DNA of 64,000 nt from the NCBI RefSeq assembly GCF_030503875.2, contig NZ_CP129968.2:3250001-3314000 (forward strand). The letters are read 5' to 3'. The first letter of the stretch is position 1. Each line of letters opens with the position of its first letter. The stretch is from Marivirga arenosa. Its GTDB lineage: Bacteria; Bacteroidota; Bacteroidia; Cytophagales; Cyclobacteriaceae. Made by a program: the position numbers and the translations under genes. A model generated the notes under the pieces. It did not search any database. It was not told where the DNA came from and worked only from the letters and a program-made list of their open reading frames with translations. Below, in pieces: positions 46,001-54,605 of the stretch.

Positions 46001-47201
46001 GCAATTGGTTGGTATTATTAGGATTTGCTTCTCCCAAATCCATAAAAGCAGCAATTGATCGAAGATTTTGAGTATTTTGATTTCTATTTAGTATATAGAC
46101 CTCTACCCTTCTAATATCTAAGCTGGAATTAATTCGAGGCAATCCATTAAGCCATCTCTCGTAATTATTTCTGAAAAAATGCCCTAAAAAGAAATGCCTA
46201 TTTTCATCATAATCAGATGATCTCACCTGGAACTCTTGCCTTTGTGCCCCTCCTTCTACTTTTACGCTTTCTGCTTTTCCTCTTTGAGTAGATGCTACAC
46301 TAGTTACAAACAAATGACCAAATTGCATTTGAGTTTTAACTCCAAAAAGGTTTTGTGCTCCTGACATTAAAGAATTATTGACTGGCATACTCACATTACC
46401 GATCTCAATTTTCTTTAAAATCTCTTCTTCATATCCAGTATATTCAACTTTTAAGTCATTTTGGAAATCAAAAGAGTTGTTATTTGCAAAATTTGCTGTT
46501 ACAGCTAACTTCTCTCCTACTTTCCCTACTGCATTCATATTGATTTGCTGATCGAATTCAAAGCTAGAATATCGTTGCTGCTGAACGGGCAAGTTTGGAT
46601 TTTCATTTTTAGTAAATCGGCCTCCAAAATCAAGAGTAATAAAACCATTTGGAATGAGCTCAACAAAACTACCCCCAAAAATTCGATCAAATACAGGACT
46701 TACATACAAAGGCGGAATCAAAGAACGGCCACTTAATGCGCTTTCGCCATCTAAACCTAAAGATCTTTCCTTCCAATATTCTTTTAAAATTCGATCATCT
46801 TGATAATTGGAAAACTCCTGAAATGACATAGAAGATGTTGGTCGGAAATCTATATCACCTATAGTTTCATAAATGGAATAATTAAAACCTGTATCAATTT
46901 CAACGTCTACATTTAATGCCGCAGGGTCTTCCAATAGTAATGGACTATTCCCTAAATCATTAGAAAATGGATCACCGTATCTATCTTGCGCCTGATAAGT
47001 AGGTCTTCTACTGGGTTGATAGTTACGTACACTATCTACTTTAGTAGTATCAGATTTAACAGTGTCTTGTTGCTGCTGAACTTCCTGAAACAATTCAAAT
47101 GAATGCTCGTTTGAATTAGCGTATAGGTATATCTGTCCTACTATTAAGAATAGGAAAAAGAGTACTGTCCGTAAAAGAAGTTGAAAGCTCCTACTTTGCA
47201 A
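40056..47201 (-). CDS. sprA: T9SS outer-membrane translocon / cell-surface protein SprA, TTG start
   Basis: 2381 residues. A signal peptide (hydrophobic core LLLRTVLFFLFLIVG, cleavage near LYAN) is followed by very long beta-rich sequence with many Asn, Asp and aromatic residues, ending in barrel-like TSFGVQVRFGLQ. Recognisable SprA segments include SLIPPLYVSPVFDRIFGG, NGFITLDFGG and FGVKTQMQFGHLFV. In Flavobacterium johnsoniae SprA forms the 36-strand channel of the type IX secretion system (established). The only fitting start is TTG, 13 nt after the ruvA stop. Cognate cargo is encoded at 62.5 kb. Confidence 0.96.
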   Translation of the reverse strand: MQSRSFQLLLRTVLFFLFLIVGQIYLYANSNEHSFELFQEVQQQQDTVKSDTTKVDSVRNYQPSRRPTYQAQDRYGDPFSNDLGNSPLLLEDPAALNVDVEIDTGFNYSIYETIGDIDFRPTSSMSFQEFSNYQDDRILKEYWKERSLGLDGESALSGRSLIPPLYVSPVFDRIFGGSFVELIPNGFITLDFGGRFTKNENPNLPVQQQRYSSFEFDQQINMNAVGKVGEKLAVTANFANNNSFDFQNDLKVEYTGYEEEILKKIEIGNVSMPVNNSLMSGAQNLFGVKTQMQFGHLFVTSVASTQRGKAESVKVEGGAQRQEFQVRSSDYDENRHFFLGHFFRNNYERWLNGLPRINSSLDIRRVEVYILNRNQNTQNLRSIAAFMDLGEANPNNTNQLQYLNSGTPNNSPTDNDANGLWEEINTYNKSYDNFLNSLETSSPELARTVDYEIINVARKLDATEYNFNKELGYLSLRRQLQNDEMLAVAYEYTYNGQRYQVGEMAENYGSRSDDEVVLLKLLRPSKINVDVPSWDLMMKNIYNLQGNQISQEGFQLRIIYRDDRTGQDNPSLHESSLRDIPLLRLFNLDSLNQNNDPQPDGNFDYINGLTINEQEGKIIFPVLEPFGSSLDQQFRDDEQTFKSKYVFNTLYESTKNDAQQLTSKDKFFIKGQYESGSSTEIALPGLNIAENSVRVSAGGTPLQEGIDYRVDYNLGRVIILNEGILNSGRDLDIDFETEDMFNFQSKTLIGTRFDYVVSDKFNVGATVLRHTQRPLGVSRYTIGSEPSSNTKWGVDLNYNDEVPFLTKMVDFIPFIDTKVPSSLTFRGEFAQLIPGTSSQVDGEGTAYLDDFEQSVTVNNLGSDFVSWNMAATPATQDNRFFGQGKWGANKKRAKLAWYNIDLSFYNRSGQNIPELTDEAKENHYARYVPAQEIYKNRDQNIGINAQQTFDLAYFPEERGMYNFNSDLTAEGRLKNPRQNWAGITRAITSEVDFDKNNIEYIEFWLLDPFIETERGVVDDGTEDATNNTTGGKLYFNLGSVSEDILPDNKLAYENGLPANYDNTAEVDITEEARVPSNAPITDVFSTDPDARENQDVGLDGVRNDQEEEFYSDFVNEINSNSSISDEAKNRILSDISADNFRYFLGDEFDAEQAPIVERYKNFSNMEGNTPASSGEGSFNPSGSRYPDSEDLNNDRTVSTLEEYYEYEVDLRQSTLNVANNPLIVDEVTASSENENVKWYLFRIPVRNPTRIQGEIQGFKTIRYIRTLLTDFEQPVVLRMADFRLVGSQWRKYNGSLSRSGIIETPEQKPSNLVISAVSIEANSENGPGKVPYQLPPGITRDQDIAAVANPVRQNEKSVQLCVDDLEDGKAVAAFKNVNFDLVNYNTLKLFLHAQGANVNDDDVTAFVRLGTDFDDNYYEIELPLKVTPYQTTDPREIWPLENEIDLDINELYRLKSRRNRVLGNQNILLPYSEQVGKYTLTVRGRPDMSSVQTIMIGIRNPDGGSTLPKDVCVWANEMRVTDFDQTNGWAANATLNAKLADFANITLGTNYSTVGFGGIEQNIAQRTRETTEAYDVSANISLGKFFGDESGIKIPAYLGYQTFTATPFFDPRDPDIPLIQAIESFETVSEAEEYRNLVIDQEVRRSINFTNVRKERKQTDKLVLPFAISNFDFTYAYSDINRSNLQTASFETRNYKGAVGYNYGFPNANIAPLKNVDFLNSPYLKLIQDININPLPSTFGLRADLDRSYVKTQLRNDRLGIEGIEPQFQKSFTLNRTYNLDWNLTENVNINYSARAFSIIDEAPGEINTEVKRDSILTNLQNLGRMKNFDQSVVTGYQLPLAKIPFTDWVSAEARYKVDFNWTSGSLNQIDTLGHIIQNSSEWGLNSRLDMNKLYNKVKILNSINNPPRRRANQPDTTWNKPGAPIVKGLLKLLMSVKNITGSYSERGGTLLPGFRNRAYLFGLDSSLTAPGIPFILGSQDPTIRFRAAENDWLARSNSQSNFYTQSIVKTLDIKATLEPAKDLSVQLDVNRTLNENYSELFRFSDDADAFVNLTPTRSGNFVMSYNMINTAFVRTEVDNSPLFEQVRENREVLRQRLSSANQNGGEYQLNHQDILIPSFLAAYTGVGASEIETNPFPRLPLPNWRVDYKGLSNIKAIKEVFPSISLSHAYVSTLTINNFINNAFYGDEQELNLSNNIENNYPLPSAVSDSGFYLPVYTIGQVLISERFSPLIGVSMRSSGRLTAKFEYKKERNVALSTETSQITDQKSNDIVIDIGFTDPNFTLPFKVRGRTVSLDNDLTMQLSVTVRDTEVVQRTLDDGRNVLVDGTINFQLRPTVNYTVNDRLNLNFYFQRNFNEPRVQNSFPTTNTSFGVQVRFGLQ

Positions 47202-47214
47202 AATACAATTTAGT

Positions 47215-47808
47215 TTAAGCTGATTTTAAGGCTTGCTTTATTAATTGCTCTAAAGTAATATTTTCCTTATTAGCTTGCAATATCTTATCAATAACCTTTT
47301 CAGCAGAATTTTTAGCGAATCCTAAATTTATCAATGCTGATAACGCTTCCTTGCGCAAGCTATTGTTTGAAATAGTAGAAGTTTGAGCAGATTCAGTAAT
47401 TAAATCTTCTTTTTTATATCGATCTTTTAATTCAAGAATTACCCTCTGGGCTGTTTTTCCTCCAATTCCTTTAATCGATTGAATTTGTTTTACATTTTCA
47501 GCTACAATTGCTGACTTAATTTCATTAGGATTCATAGCGGAAAGCATCCCAATTGCTGTGGATGGGCCTATTCCTGAAATCCCAATCAAATCTAAAAATA
47601 CGGCTCTTTCTTCTGGCAGAAAAAAACCATATAAAGTTTGAGCATCTTCTTTTACATGGAAATGTGTTAATACGCGGGCTTCCTTTTGACTTTTGAAAGC
47701 ATCATAGGCAGAAAGCGGAATATTAACATGATAACCTACCCCCCCAACTTCAATGATGAGGTGAGTAGGTTCTAATTCTATTATTTGGCCTTTTAAAAAT
47801 GATATCAT
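47215..47808 (-). CDS. ruvA: Holliday junction DNA-binding protein RuvA
   Basis: 197 residues. The N-terminal OB fold (MISFLKGQIIELEPTHLIIE region), two helix-hairpin-helix motifs (LIGISGIGPSTAIGML and IKGIGGKTAQRVILELKD), and the C-terminal RuvB-contacting three-helix domain (ALSALINLGFAKNSAEKVI) are visible. RuvA tetramers bind four-way junctions and load RuvB. The ATG overlaps the maeB stop by 4 nt (ATGA) and sprA follows after 13 nt. ruvB is 20 kb away. Confidence 0.96.
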   Translation of the reverse strand: MISFLKGQIIELEPTHLIIEVGGVGYHVNIPLSAYDAFKSQKEARVLTHFHVKEDAQTLYGFFLPEERAVFLDLIGISGIGPSTAIGMLSAMNPNEIKSAIVAENVKQIQSIKGIGGKTAQRVILELKDRYKKEDLITESAQTSTISNNSLRKEALSALINLGFAKNSAEKVIDKILQANKENITLEQLIKQALKSA

Positions 47809-50084
47809 GATTTCATCCTATTCTGATGGTCTTGAGCATCTACTACAGAAATAGCTACCATATTCACAATTTCACGAATAGAACTGCCAAGTTGTAGAAT
47901 GTGAACTGGCTTATTCATACCTAATAAAATTGGTCCTATTGCTTCCGCATTTCCTAATTCCATCAAAAGCTTGTAGGCAATATTACCAGAAGCTAGATTA
48001 GGGAATATAAAGGTATTAGCCCCTTTTTCGGCCAATTCAGAAAAAGGATAAGTTTCCTTTAATAACTCTTCATTAACGGCTATATTGGCTTGAATATCTC
48101 CATCAATAATTAAATCTGGCCACCTTTCTTTTGCTATAGCTCTTGCTTTAGCTGTTTTCTCTGGTATATCACCTTTACTACTTCCAAAGTTAGAATATGA
48201 AAGCACCGCCATTCTTGGCTCAAAACCAAAAACTTTTGCTCCTCTGGCAGTTAAACCAATAATCTCCACTAATTCATCTACAGTTGGGTTTGTATTTACT
48301 GTAGTGTCTGAGAAGAAGAAAGTTCCCTTTTTGGTAAGTAAGATATACATACCTGCAACTCGCTTTCCTGCCTCTGCTCCAATTATTTCAAGTGCTGGAC
48401 GGATAGTTTTTGGATAATCCTTAGTTAAACCAGAGATCATTGCATCTGCTTCTCCTAACTCTACCATCATACTACCAAAATAATTTCTTTCACGCATAAT
48501 TTTGACAGCTTCGTATTGGGTTACCCCCTTACGTTTTCTCTTATTGTAGTAGACTTTACCATATTCCTCTCTTTTCTTGTCATCAATGTAATTATCAATG
48601 ATTTTTACATCGTGTAAGTCTAGTTGATGCGTCTTAATTAAGGATTCAATTTTCTGCTTATTTCCTAAAAGAATTGGTTCAGCAATACCCTCATCTATTA
48701 CCATTTGTACCGCTTTGAGTATGTTGGCATTATCCGCTTCAGCAAAAACTACTCTCTTAGGATCTTTTTTAGCAATGGTTAAAATTCTATTCATCAACTT
48801 CTGATCAACCCCAATTCTCTTTTGTAAATCTACATCATATTGAGACCAATTAGTGATTCTAGTTTTAGCCACTCCAGAATCCATTGCAGCTTTTGCAACT
48901 GCAGGTGAAATAGTAGTAATCAATCGAGGATCCAGCGGTTTTGGAATTAAATACTCTCTACCAAATACAATCTTTTGATCATCATATGCTTTATTAATCA
49001 ATTCTGGAACTGGCTGCTTTGCCAATTCAGCAATTGCATAAGCAGCCGCTAACTTCATTTCTTCATTTATGGCTGTTGCTCTAACATCCAATGCCCCTCT
49101 AAAAATATATGGGAATCCGATCACATTATTCACCTGATTAGGATGATCAGATCTTCCTGTAGCCATAATAATATCTTTTCTTGCAGACATTGCTTCTGCA
49201 TAAGGAATCTCTGGATCAGGATTAGCTAGGGCAAATACAATTGGATTATCCGCCATGGCTTTTATATGACTTTTGTCAATAACATTTCCTGCAGAAAGTC
49301 CCAAAAATACATCGGCTCCTTTCATTGCATCCTTCACATCATTGATATCTGATTTATCCTGAGCAAATAGTTTTCCCATCTCACTCAAGTCATCTCTGTC
49401 TTTAGTAAGTAAGCCCTTTCTGTCAAACATATAAATGTTTTCAAGCTTAGCACCTAAGGAATTATATAGTTTTGAACAAGATATAGCAGCTGCTCCTGCA
49501 CCTAATACAACAATTTTGATGTCTTCAATTTTCTTATCAACTAACTCCAATGCATTGATTAGTGCAGCACCCGATATGATAGCCGTTCCATGCTGATCAT
49601 CATGCATGACAGGAATATTCATTTGTTCCTTTAATGCGGTTTCAACTTCGAAGCATTCGGGAGCTTTTATGTCCTCTAAATTGATCCCACCAAAAGTAGG
49701 CTCTAAGGATTTTACGATTTCAATAAGCTTTTTAGGATCTTTTTCATTGATTTCAATATCAAATACATCAATTCCAGCAAATTTTTTAAAAAGTACTCCT
49801 TTCCCCTCCATTACAGGTTTTGAAGCATCCGGACCAATATCCCCTAATCCTAATACTGCTGTACCATTTGATACTACGCCTACTAAATTTCCTTTAGCAG
49901 TATATTTATAAGCATTTTCACTATCTTTTTCAATCTCCTTACAAGGTTCAGCAACCCCAGGAGAGTAGGCCAATGCTAAATCAGATTGAGAACTTAACAT
50001 TTTTGTAGGTACAACCTCAATTTTACCTGGAGTACCCTGCATATGATAATTTAAAGCATCTTGCTTACGAACTTTTTTAGCCAT
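47805..50084 (-). CDS. maeB: NADP-dependent malic enzyme with phosphotransacetylase-like domain
   Basis: 759 residues in two parts. Residues 1-430 are malic enzyme: DLALAYSPGVAEPC, MEGKGVLFKKFAGIDVFDIE (split: MEGKGVLFK, AGIDVFDIE), HDDQHGTAI and VVLGAGAAAIS (cofactor site). Residues ~430-759 are phosphate-acetyltransferase-like (VVFAEADNANIL, GLTKDYPKTIRPAL, FFFSDTTVN, LIIDGDIQ). This fused MaeB type converts malate to pyruvate; the PTA-like part is regulatory, binding acetyl-CoA in E. coli. It leads the maeB-ruvA-sprA unit with a 4-nt overlap to ruvA. Confidence 0.95.
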   Translation of the reverse strand: MAKKVRKQDALNYHMQGTPGKIEVVPTKMLSSQSDLALAYSPGVAEPCKEIEKDSENAYKYTAKGNLVGVVSNGTAVLGLGDIGPDASKPVMEGKGVLFKKFAGIDVFDIEINEKDPKKLIEIVKSLEPTFGGINLEDIKAPECFEVETALKEQMNIPVMHDDQHGTAIISGAALINALELVDKKIEDIKIVVLGAGAAAISCSKLYNSLGAKLENIYMFDRKGLLTKDRDDLSEMGKLFAQDKSDINDVKDAMKGADVFLGLSAGNVIDKSHIKAMADNPIVFALANPDPEIPYAEAMSARKDIIMATGRSDHPNQVNNVIGFPYIFRGALDVRATAINEEMKLAAAYAIAELAKQPVPELINKAYDDQKIVFGREYLIPKPLDPRLITTISPAVAKAAMDSGVAKTRITNWSQYDVDLQKRIGVDQKLMNRILTIAKKDPKRVVFAEADNANILKAVQMVIDEGIAEPILLGNKQKIESLIKTHQLDLHDVKIIDNYIDDKKREEYGKVYYNKRKRKGVTQYEAVKIMRERNYFGSMMVELGEADAMISGLTKDYPKTIRPALEIIGAEAGKRVAGMYILLTKKGTFFFSDTTVNTNPTVDELVEIIGLTARGAKVFGFEPRMAVLSYSNFGSSKGDIPEKTAKARAIAKERWPDLIIDGDIQANIAVNEELLKETYPFSELAEKGANTFIFPNLASGNIAYKLLMELGNAEAIGPILLGMNKPVHILQLGSSIREIVNMVAISVVDAQDHQNRMKS

Positions 50085-50195
50085 AATAGTAATATAAAAT
50101 ATCAGAAATGACTCAATTGAATTTGAAAAATATATCCAATTGAATAAGTATAAAATTATTTAGAATTGCCTACTTCGATAGTAGGTTTAAATGGA

Positions 50196-51296
50196 TTAAT
50201 CCTCTATACTTTCAGGAAATTTAGCGGTACCCATAATTGCTTTTAATTTACGCATGGATTCACGCTTTGATTCTCCTGGAGCATCAAGATAGCCTTCCAT
50301 AAAGTACAAATCACCGGAGTCTTCATTTGCAAATAAATAACCTACAAAAGCACCCCCACGAGAATTATCGGAATACTTCCATAACCCTCTCGTTCTTAAT
50401 GTGTAGTTATTATTTAAATTGATTGTATCTATCACAAATTCTACTTCATCCTGACTGGTTAAGTATAAATCAGGTATGTCTTCATCTGTGATATACTTTT
50501 GTCCTAATTCATTTCTTAAAGATTTAATATTAGCGGGGTCAAAAATTGATTCATCCGTATAAGGCATTTTTACAATCCAGATATTAAATTCTTCATCATT
50601 GCCCAATTCTCTTAGCCAAACAAAATCATCTTGTTTGATTGCAATATCGAATCCTGCTGGAATCATTAACTCAAGATTTAAGGAATCCTCAATATAATTC
50701 ATAATCCCCTTCTGAGCTGTTTTCTTATAATTTGAAATTAATCTTTCTGCTTCCTTATCATTGAAAAACTCTTTAATTCCATCACGGTTAGCTTTTATAT
50801 TCTTGATTAATTCTTTCTCATTACGACCAAATAAATACAATACCTCTTGACCACGAGCATAAACGTCTTCTTGATTAAAAGAGAAAAGGTTTGGATTTTG
50901 CTCAATTTGATTCAATGAGTTTTCAGTAAAATACTTTTTCATGTATTTCCCTTCCGGCTTATTATTATCTAGAGTTGCCACAAACATCAAATTCTGTGAG
51001 GCTTTGAAGACACTATTAAATTTACTCGGATCTACAGGTTTTAGATCATAAAGGGCTTCATCTTGTGGTAGAACTTCAACTTTTGACACAAGAATTTCTC
51101 TTAATAAATTTCCTAGTTCACCATCCCAAAGGCTAGGTGGTATTACTAATATTACTTCTCCTGATTCACCTCTTGCCTTTTGCATAGTGGAATTTTCACT
51201 TTTCTCACCAGCTTTTTTATCATTATTACATGAGAAAATAAAAAGAGATAGTAATACTATTAAAAATAGATTATATGATTTTTTTAATAAGTGCAT
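50196..51296 (-). CDS. DUF4837 lipoprotein
   Basis: 366 residues. The signal sequence ends in lipobox LFIFSC (Cys about 23) followed by an Asn/Lys/Ser-rich tether. The family body shows GEVILVIPPSLWDGELG, EVLPQDEALYDL, LELMIPAGFDIA, WLRELGNDEEFNIWIV and TRGLWKYSDNSRGGAFVGY, matching DUF4837, a Bacteroidota envelope family without known function. It lies 11 nt downstream of the lytic transglycosylase gene, so the two are co-expressed, hinting at a cell-envelope role. Confidence 0.88.
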   Translation of the reverse strand: MHLLKKSYNLFLIVLLSLFIFSCNNDKKAGEKSENSTMQKARGESGEVILVIPPSLWDGELGNLLREILVSKVEVLPQDEALYDLKPVDPSKFNSVFKASQNLMFVATLDNNKPEGKYMKKYFTENSLNQIEQNPNLFSFNQEDVYARGQEVLYLFGRNEKELIKNIKANRDGIKEFFNDKEAERLISNYKKTAQKGIMNYIEDSLNLELMIPAGFDIAIKQDDFVWLRELGNDEEFNIWIVKMPYTDESIFDPANIKSLRNELGQKYITDEDIPDLYLTSQDEVEFVIDTINLNNNYTLRTRGLWKYSDNSRGGAFVGYLFANEDSGDLYFMEGYLDAPGESKRESMRKLKAIMGTAKFPESIED

Positions 51297-51307
51297 AATG
51301 AAAGTTT

Positions 51308-52771
51308 TTATGAATTTTCTTTAATCTTAAGAATCTGTCCGGGCTTAATCCCATTACCCTCCAAATTATTCATTTTTTTCAACTTCTCTACCGAAAGACC
51401 TTCAAATTTTCTGGAAATATCCCATAAGGTATCTCCGTATTGAACTCTATATTGGCCAGATTTAAGTGCTACCCTCTGGCTATTTAAGTTATTCTGGCTT
51501 GCTGCTTTTAATTGCATATTCACATTATCATAAAAGCCATCCTCAATCCAAATATTTAAGTTTTGTCCTACTCTGATTGTAGTTCCTCTTATATTATTCC
51601 ATTGCTGAATATCCCCTATTCTGACATTATAAGTTTGAGCAATTTTACCGAGAACATCTCCTGGCTTCACCTTGTAAGCTAGCTTTTGTCTTCCATAAGT
51701 ACTCCCTAATTCATTTCTTGCTAATCGTTCAAAATGCTCTTTTCCTTGACTCGCAAACTTCATGATCTCATCGAGATGGGAATCAACAAATTCTTTTTGA
51801 TCAGAAGGGATTCTTAATTGATAACTTGCGTGATGATCAGAAATAGCTCCATGCTTCAATTCAGGATTAAGCTCATTTAAAGTTTCTAGGCAAATACCAC
51901 TATGCTCTGCAAATAAAGATAGATTTAAAAATTCATTTATGGTTACAGTGGAGTATTCTGGCAAATATTCATACTCATCAATAAATAAATTATGCTCCTC
52001 TAAGTAATTCATACTGTACATAATGGCTATAAATTGAGGAACATATGACCGGGTTTCTCTATATAAATAAGGGTATATTTCCCAGAAGCTTTTTTTATAC
52101 CCACTTCTTCTGATGGCTTTTCTAACATTACCTGGGCCTGTATTGTAGGCTGCAAGGGCTAATTGCCAATCATTATAAAAATATTTGTAAAGAAATGATA
52201 AATAACGACAAGCAGCATCAGTGGATTTTTCCATATCCATCTTTTCATCCATGTACCAGTTTTCATGTAGTCCATAATCTAATCGTCCTGTAAGAGGCAT
52301 AAATTGCCACAAACCAACTGCTCCAGCTGGTGATTCAGCTTTTGGATTTAAACCAGATTCTACAATTGCTAAATATTTCAACTCTTCAGGCAAATCGTAT
52401 TGCGCTAAATATTTCTCAATCATAGGAAAATATTTGGTCTGCAGTTTAGCTACTTTTCTAGTATAATCTCTATCAGTTACAGTAAAGTAATTGATAAATG
52501 AGTTAACTATACTATTGTAAGTTAGGGGGATTTCATTTTCAATGGAGGAAAGTCTTTCCTGAATAATTTCATTATTGAATTCAGGAATAAATTCGTATTC
52601 ATGATTTAAAACAATCAAACTATCTGAAACAGAATCCATTTGAATTTCAATAGTATCTGATTCCTCAATACTATCTGCTTGTTGTAAATTCATTTGATAT
52701 GCTTCTACATTCAAAGAAGTGCACATCAAAAAAAGCACAGCGATATATTTACTGACAATCTTCACCCACAT
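51308..52771 (-). CDS. membrane-bound lytic murein transglycosylase (MltD-like) with two LysM units
   Basis: 487 residues. After a signal peptide and ~100 residues comes the SLT domain: LPEELKYLAIVESGLNP (catalytic Glu in VESG), AVGLWQFMP, CRYLSFLYKYF and LALAAYNTGPGNVRKA. Two LysM units follow (YKVKPGDVLGKIAQTYN, about 370; YRVQYGDTLWDISRKFE, about 440). The enzyme cleaves glycan strands forming 1,6-anhydro-MurNAc. It is flanked by gatA (10 nt upstream) and the DUF4837 gene (11 nt downstream), one transcript. Confidence 0.93.
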   Translation of the reverse strand: MWVKIVSKYIAVLFLMCTSLNVEAYQMNLQQADSIEESDTIEIQMDSVSDSLIVLNHEYEFIPEFNNEIIQERLSSIENEIPLTYNSIVNSFINYFTVTDRDYTRKVAKLQTKYFPMIEKYLAQYDLPEELKYLAIVESGLNPKAESPAGAVGLWQFMPLTGRLDYGLHENWYMDEKMDMEKSTDAACRYLSFLYKYFYNDWQLALAAYNTGPGNVRKAIRRSGYKKSFWEIYPYLYRETRSYVPQFIAIMYSMNYLEEHNLFIDEYEYLPEYSTVTINEFLNLSLFAEHSGICLETLNELNPELKHGAISDHHASYQLRIPSDQKEFVDSHLDEIMKFASQGKEHFERLARNELGSTYGRQKLAYKVKPGDVLGKIAQTYNVRIGDIQQWNNIRGTTIRVGQNLNIWIEDGFYDNVNMQLKAASQNNLNSQRVALKSGQYRVQYGDTLWDISRKFEGLSVEKLKKMNNLEGNGIKPGQILKIKENS

Positions 52772-52781
52772 ATTAATAAAA

Positions 52782-54206
52782 TTAGGAATTCATCAGATAA
52801 TTAGAAAATGCATACAACTCATTTTCTTTAAAAACATCAGTCATCACCTGAAGTCCAATCGGCATGTTTGATTTATCTCTACCATTTGGAATCGAAATAG
52901 CTGGTATACCTGATACATTAGCTTGAACGGTAAAAATATCTTCCAAGTACATCTCCGCAGGATTATCTCGATCAGAATTAAGTGGAAATGCGGTACTTGG
53001 AGTCGTTGGCATTATGATAAAATCATATTTTGAAAGAATATCTCGAGTTTCATCTCTAATTATTCTTCTTACTTTTTGTGCTTTTGTGTAGTAAGCATCA
53101 TAATAACTAGCTGACAGCACAAAAGTGCCTAGCATAATTCTTCTCTTAACTTCCTCTCCAAATCCTTGAGTTCTAGAAAGCTTATACATGCTTTCCATAT
53201 TATAGGCTTCTGGGGCTCTATATCCATATCGGACGCCATCAAAACGAGATAAGTTTGAACTTGCTTCAGCTGTTGTTAATATATAATAAGTTGGTAGAAC
53301 ATAATCTAAATGAGGAAATGTGACCTCCTCAACTTCATGCCCTTGTTCTGTTAGCCAGTTTAACTTTTCTAAGGTTGAGTTTTTAATTTCTTCTTGAAGG
53401 GCTTCATTTTCAATTGTTTCTTTTATAAAAGCAACTCTAGCCTTTTGATTAAAAGATAATTGCTTTGAATATTCAGGTACTTCCTTATTAGAAACGGTAC
53501 TGTCATAATCGTCTGAACCTGAAATGACTTCAAGAATAAGAGCATTATCTTCAATGTTCTTTGAGAACACTCCGATGCAATCGAAGGAAGAAGCAAATGC
53601 TATTAATCCATATCTAGATACTCTAGAATAGGTAGGTTTAATGCCGACAACACCACAGAATGCTGCGGGTTGCCTAACTGAACCACCCGTATCGGTACCT
53701 AAAGCAGCCATGCATAAACCTGCTTGAACTGAAACAGCTGATGCCCCTGAAGAACCTCCTGGTACTTTTAAATTATCATCAGCATTTAATGTAGGACCGA
53801 ATGCTGAATTTTCATTTGAAGAGCCCATTGCAAATTCATCACAATTCTGTGATCCAATAATGATGGCATCCTCGTCTAAAAGTCTTTGAACTGAAGTAGC
53901 GGTGAATTGAGATTCAAAACCTTCTAATATTTTAGATGCAGAACGAACTTCTTTATTCTTCTGCACTAGAACATCCTTAATACCTATCACTAATCCGAAT
54001 AGCTTGCCTAAAGATTGACCAGAATCTATTTTATTCTGTAATTCTTGAGCTTTCGAAATAGCTTCAGAATGGTAAACATCAAGAAAAACATTAAGATGTT
54101 TATTCTCCTCTATTGATTTAAGATAATGTTCTACAACTGAAACAAGGGTATAGCTCCCCTCCCTCAGCTCATTCTGAAGCTGCTGTAGACTGTGATAGGT
54201 CTCCAA
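52782..54206 (-). CDS. gatA: glutamyl-tRNA(Gln) amidotransferase subunit A, TTG start
   Basis: 474 residues of the amidase-signature family. The Lys of the Ser-cisSer-Lys triad lies in GIKDVLV, and both serines in VPGGSSGASAVSV and GTDTGGSVRQPAAF. The GatA-specific CDEFAMGSSNENSAFGP loop is present. GatCAB amidates Glu-tRNA(Gln) or Asp-tRNA(Asn); gatB and gatC are elsewhere. The start is TTG 2 nt after the tatA stop, since no ATG precedes the conserved N-terminus. Part of the tatA-gatA-transglycosylase-DUF4837 unit. Confidence 0.94.
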   Translation of the reverse strand: METYHSLQQLQNELREGSYTLVSVVEHYLKSIEENKHLNVFLDVYHSEAISKAQELQNKIDSGQSLGKLFGLVIGIKDVLVQKNKEVRSASKILEGFESQFTATSVQRLLDEDAIIIGSQNCDEFAMGSSNENSAFGPTLNADDNLKVPGGSSGASAVSVQAGLCMAALGTDTGGSVRQPAAFCGVVGIKPTYSRVSRYGLIAFASSFDCIGVFSKNIEDNALILEVISGSDDYDSTVSNKEVPEYSKQLSFNQKARVAFIKETIENEALQEEIKNSTLEKLNWLTEQGHEVEEVTFPHLDYVLPTYYILTTAEASSNLSRFDGVRYGYRAPEAYNMESMYKLSRTQGFGEEVKRRIMLGTFVLSASYYDAYYTKAQKVRRIIRDETRDILSKYDFIIMPTTPSTAFPLNSDRDNPAEMYLEDIFTVQANVSGIPAISIPNGRDKSNMPIGLQVMTDVFKENELYAFSNYLMNS

Positions 54207-54208
54207 TA

Positions 54209-54454
54209 TTATTGGTCTTTAGTATTGCTACTTTGAGTGCTATCAGTTTTAGAGGTAGTGTTGTGAGAAGTACCTCCGTCTTCAATATTATCTTTAATTT
54301 CTGTAGTAGCATCCTTAAATTCTCTGATACCTCTACCTAAACCTCTAGCTAAATCAGGTATTCTTTTAGCACCAAAAAATATTAAAATTACTAACATGAT
54401 TAAAAGGATTTCCCATCCTCCTATACCACCTAAAAATGCAAATACTGTGTTCAT
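54209..54454 (-). CDS. tatA: twin-arginine translocase subunit TatA
   Basis: 81 residues. One N-terminal membrane helix (WEILLIMLVILIFFGAKRIP) is followed by the amphipathic helix RIPDLARGLGRGIREFKDA with the conserved F-G-x-K-x-x-P hinge. A polar Ser/Thr/Asp tail follows. TatA multimers form the pore for folded proteins carrying RR signals. tatB and tatC are not in the window. In Bacteroidota a TatA gene often sits next to gatA or envC-like genes, as here. Confidence 0.93.
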   Translation of the reverse strand: MNTVFAFLGGIGGWEILLIMLVILIFFGAKRIPDLARGLGRGIREFKDATTEIKDNIEDGGTSHNTTSKTDSTQSSNTKDQ

Positions 54455-54605
54455 TGCTTGTTATATTATAAATGTAAATGTAAAGTTAAAGAATAATTGA
54501 TTGCCTAACCAACCCCTTATCAAAAATTGAGTAATTCTATTTCAGAAAGTCTTATTATCAAACAATAGTTCATCTAATCTCAAAAAATAATAGGTGAGAA
54601 TACTT

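Noticed and set aside
49606..49911. Plus-strand ORF opposite maeB
   Set aside because: Antisense shadow with no start context or recognisable domain.
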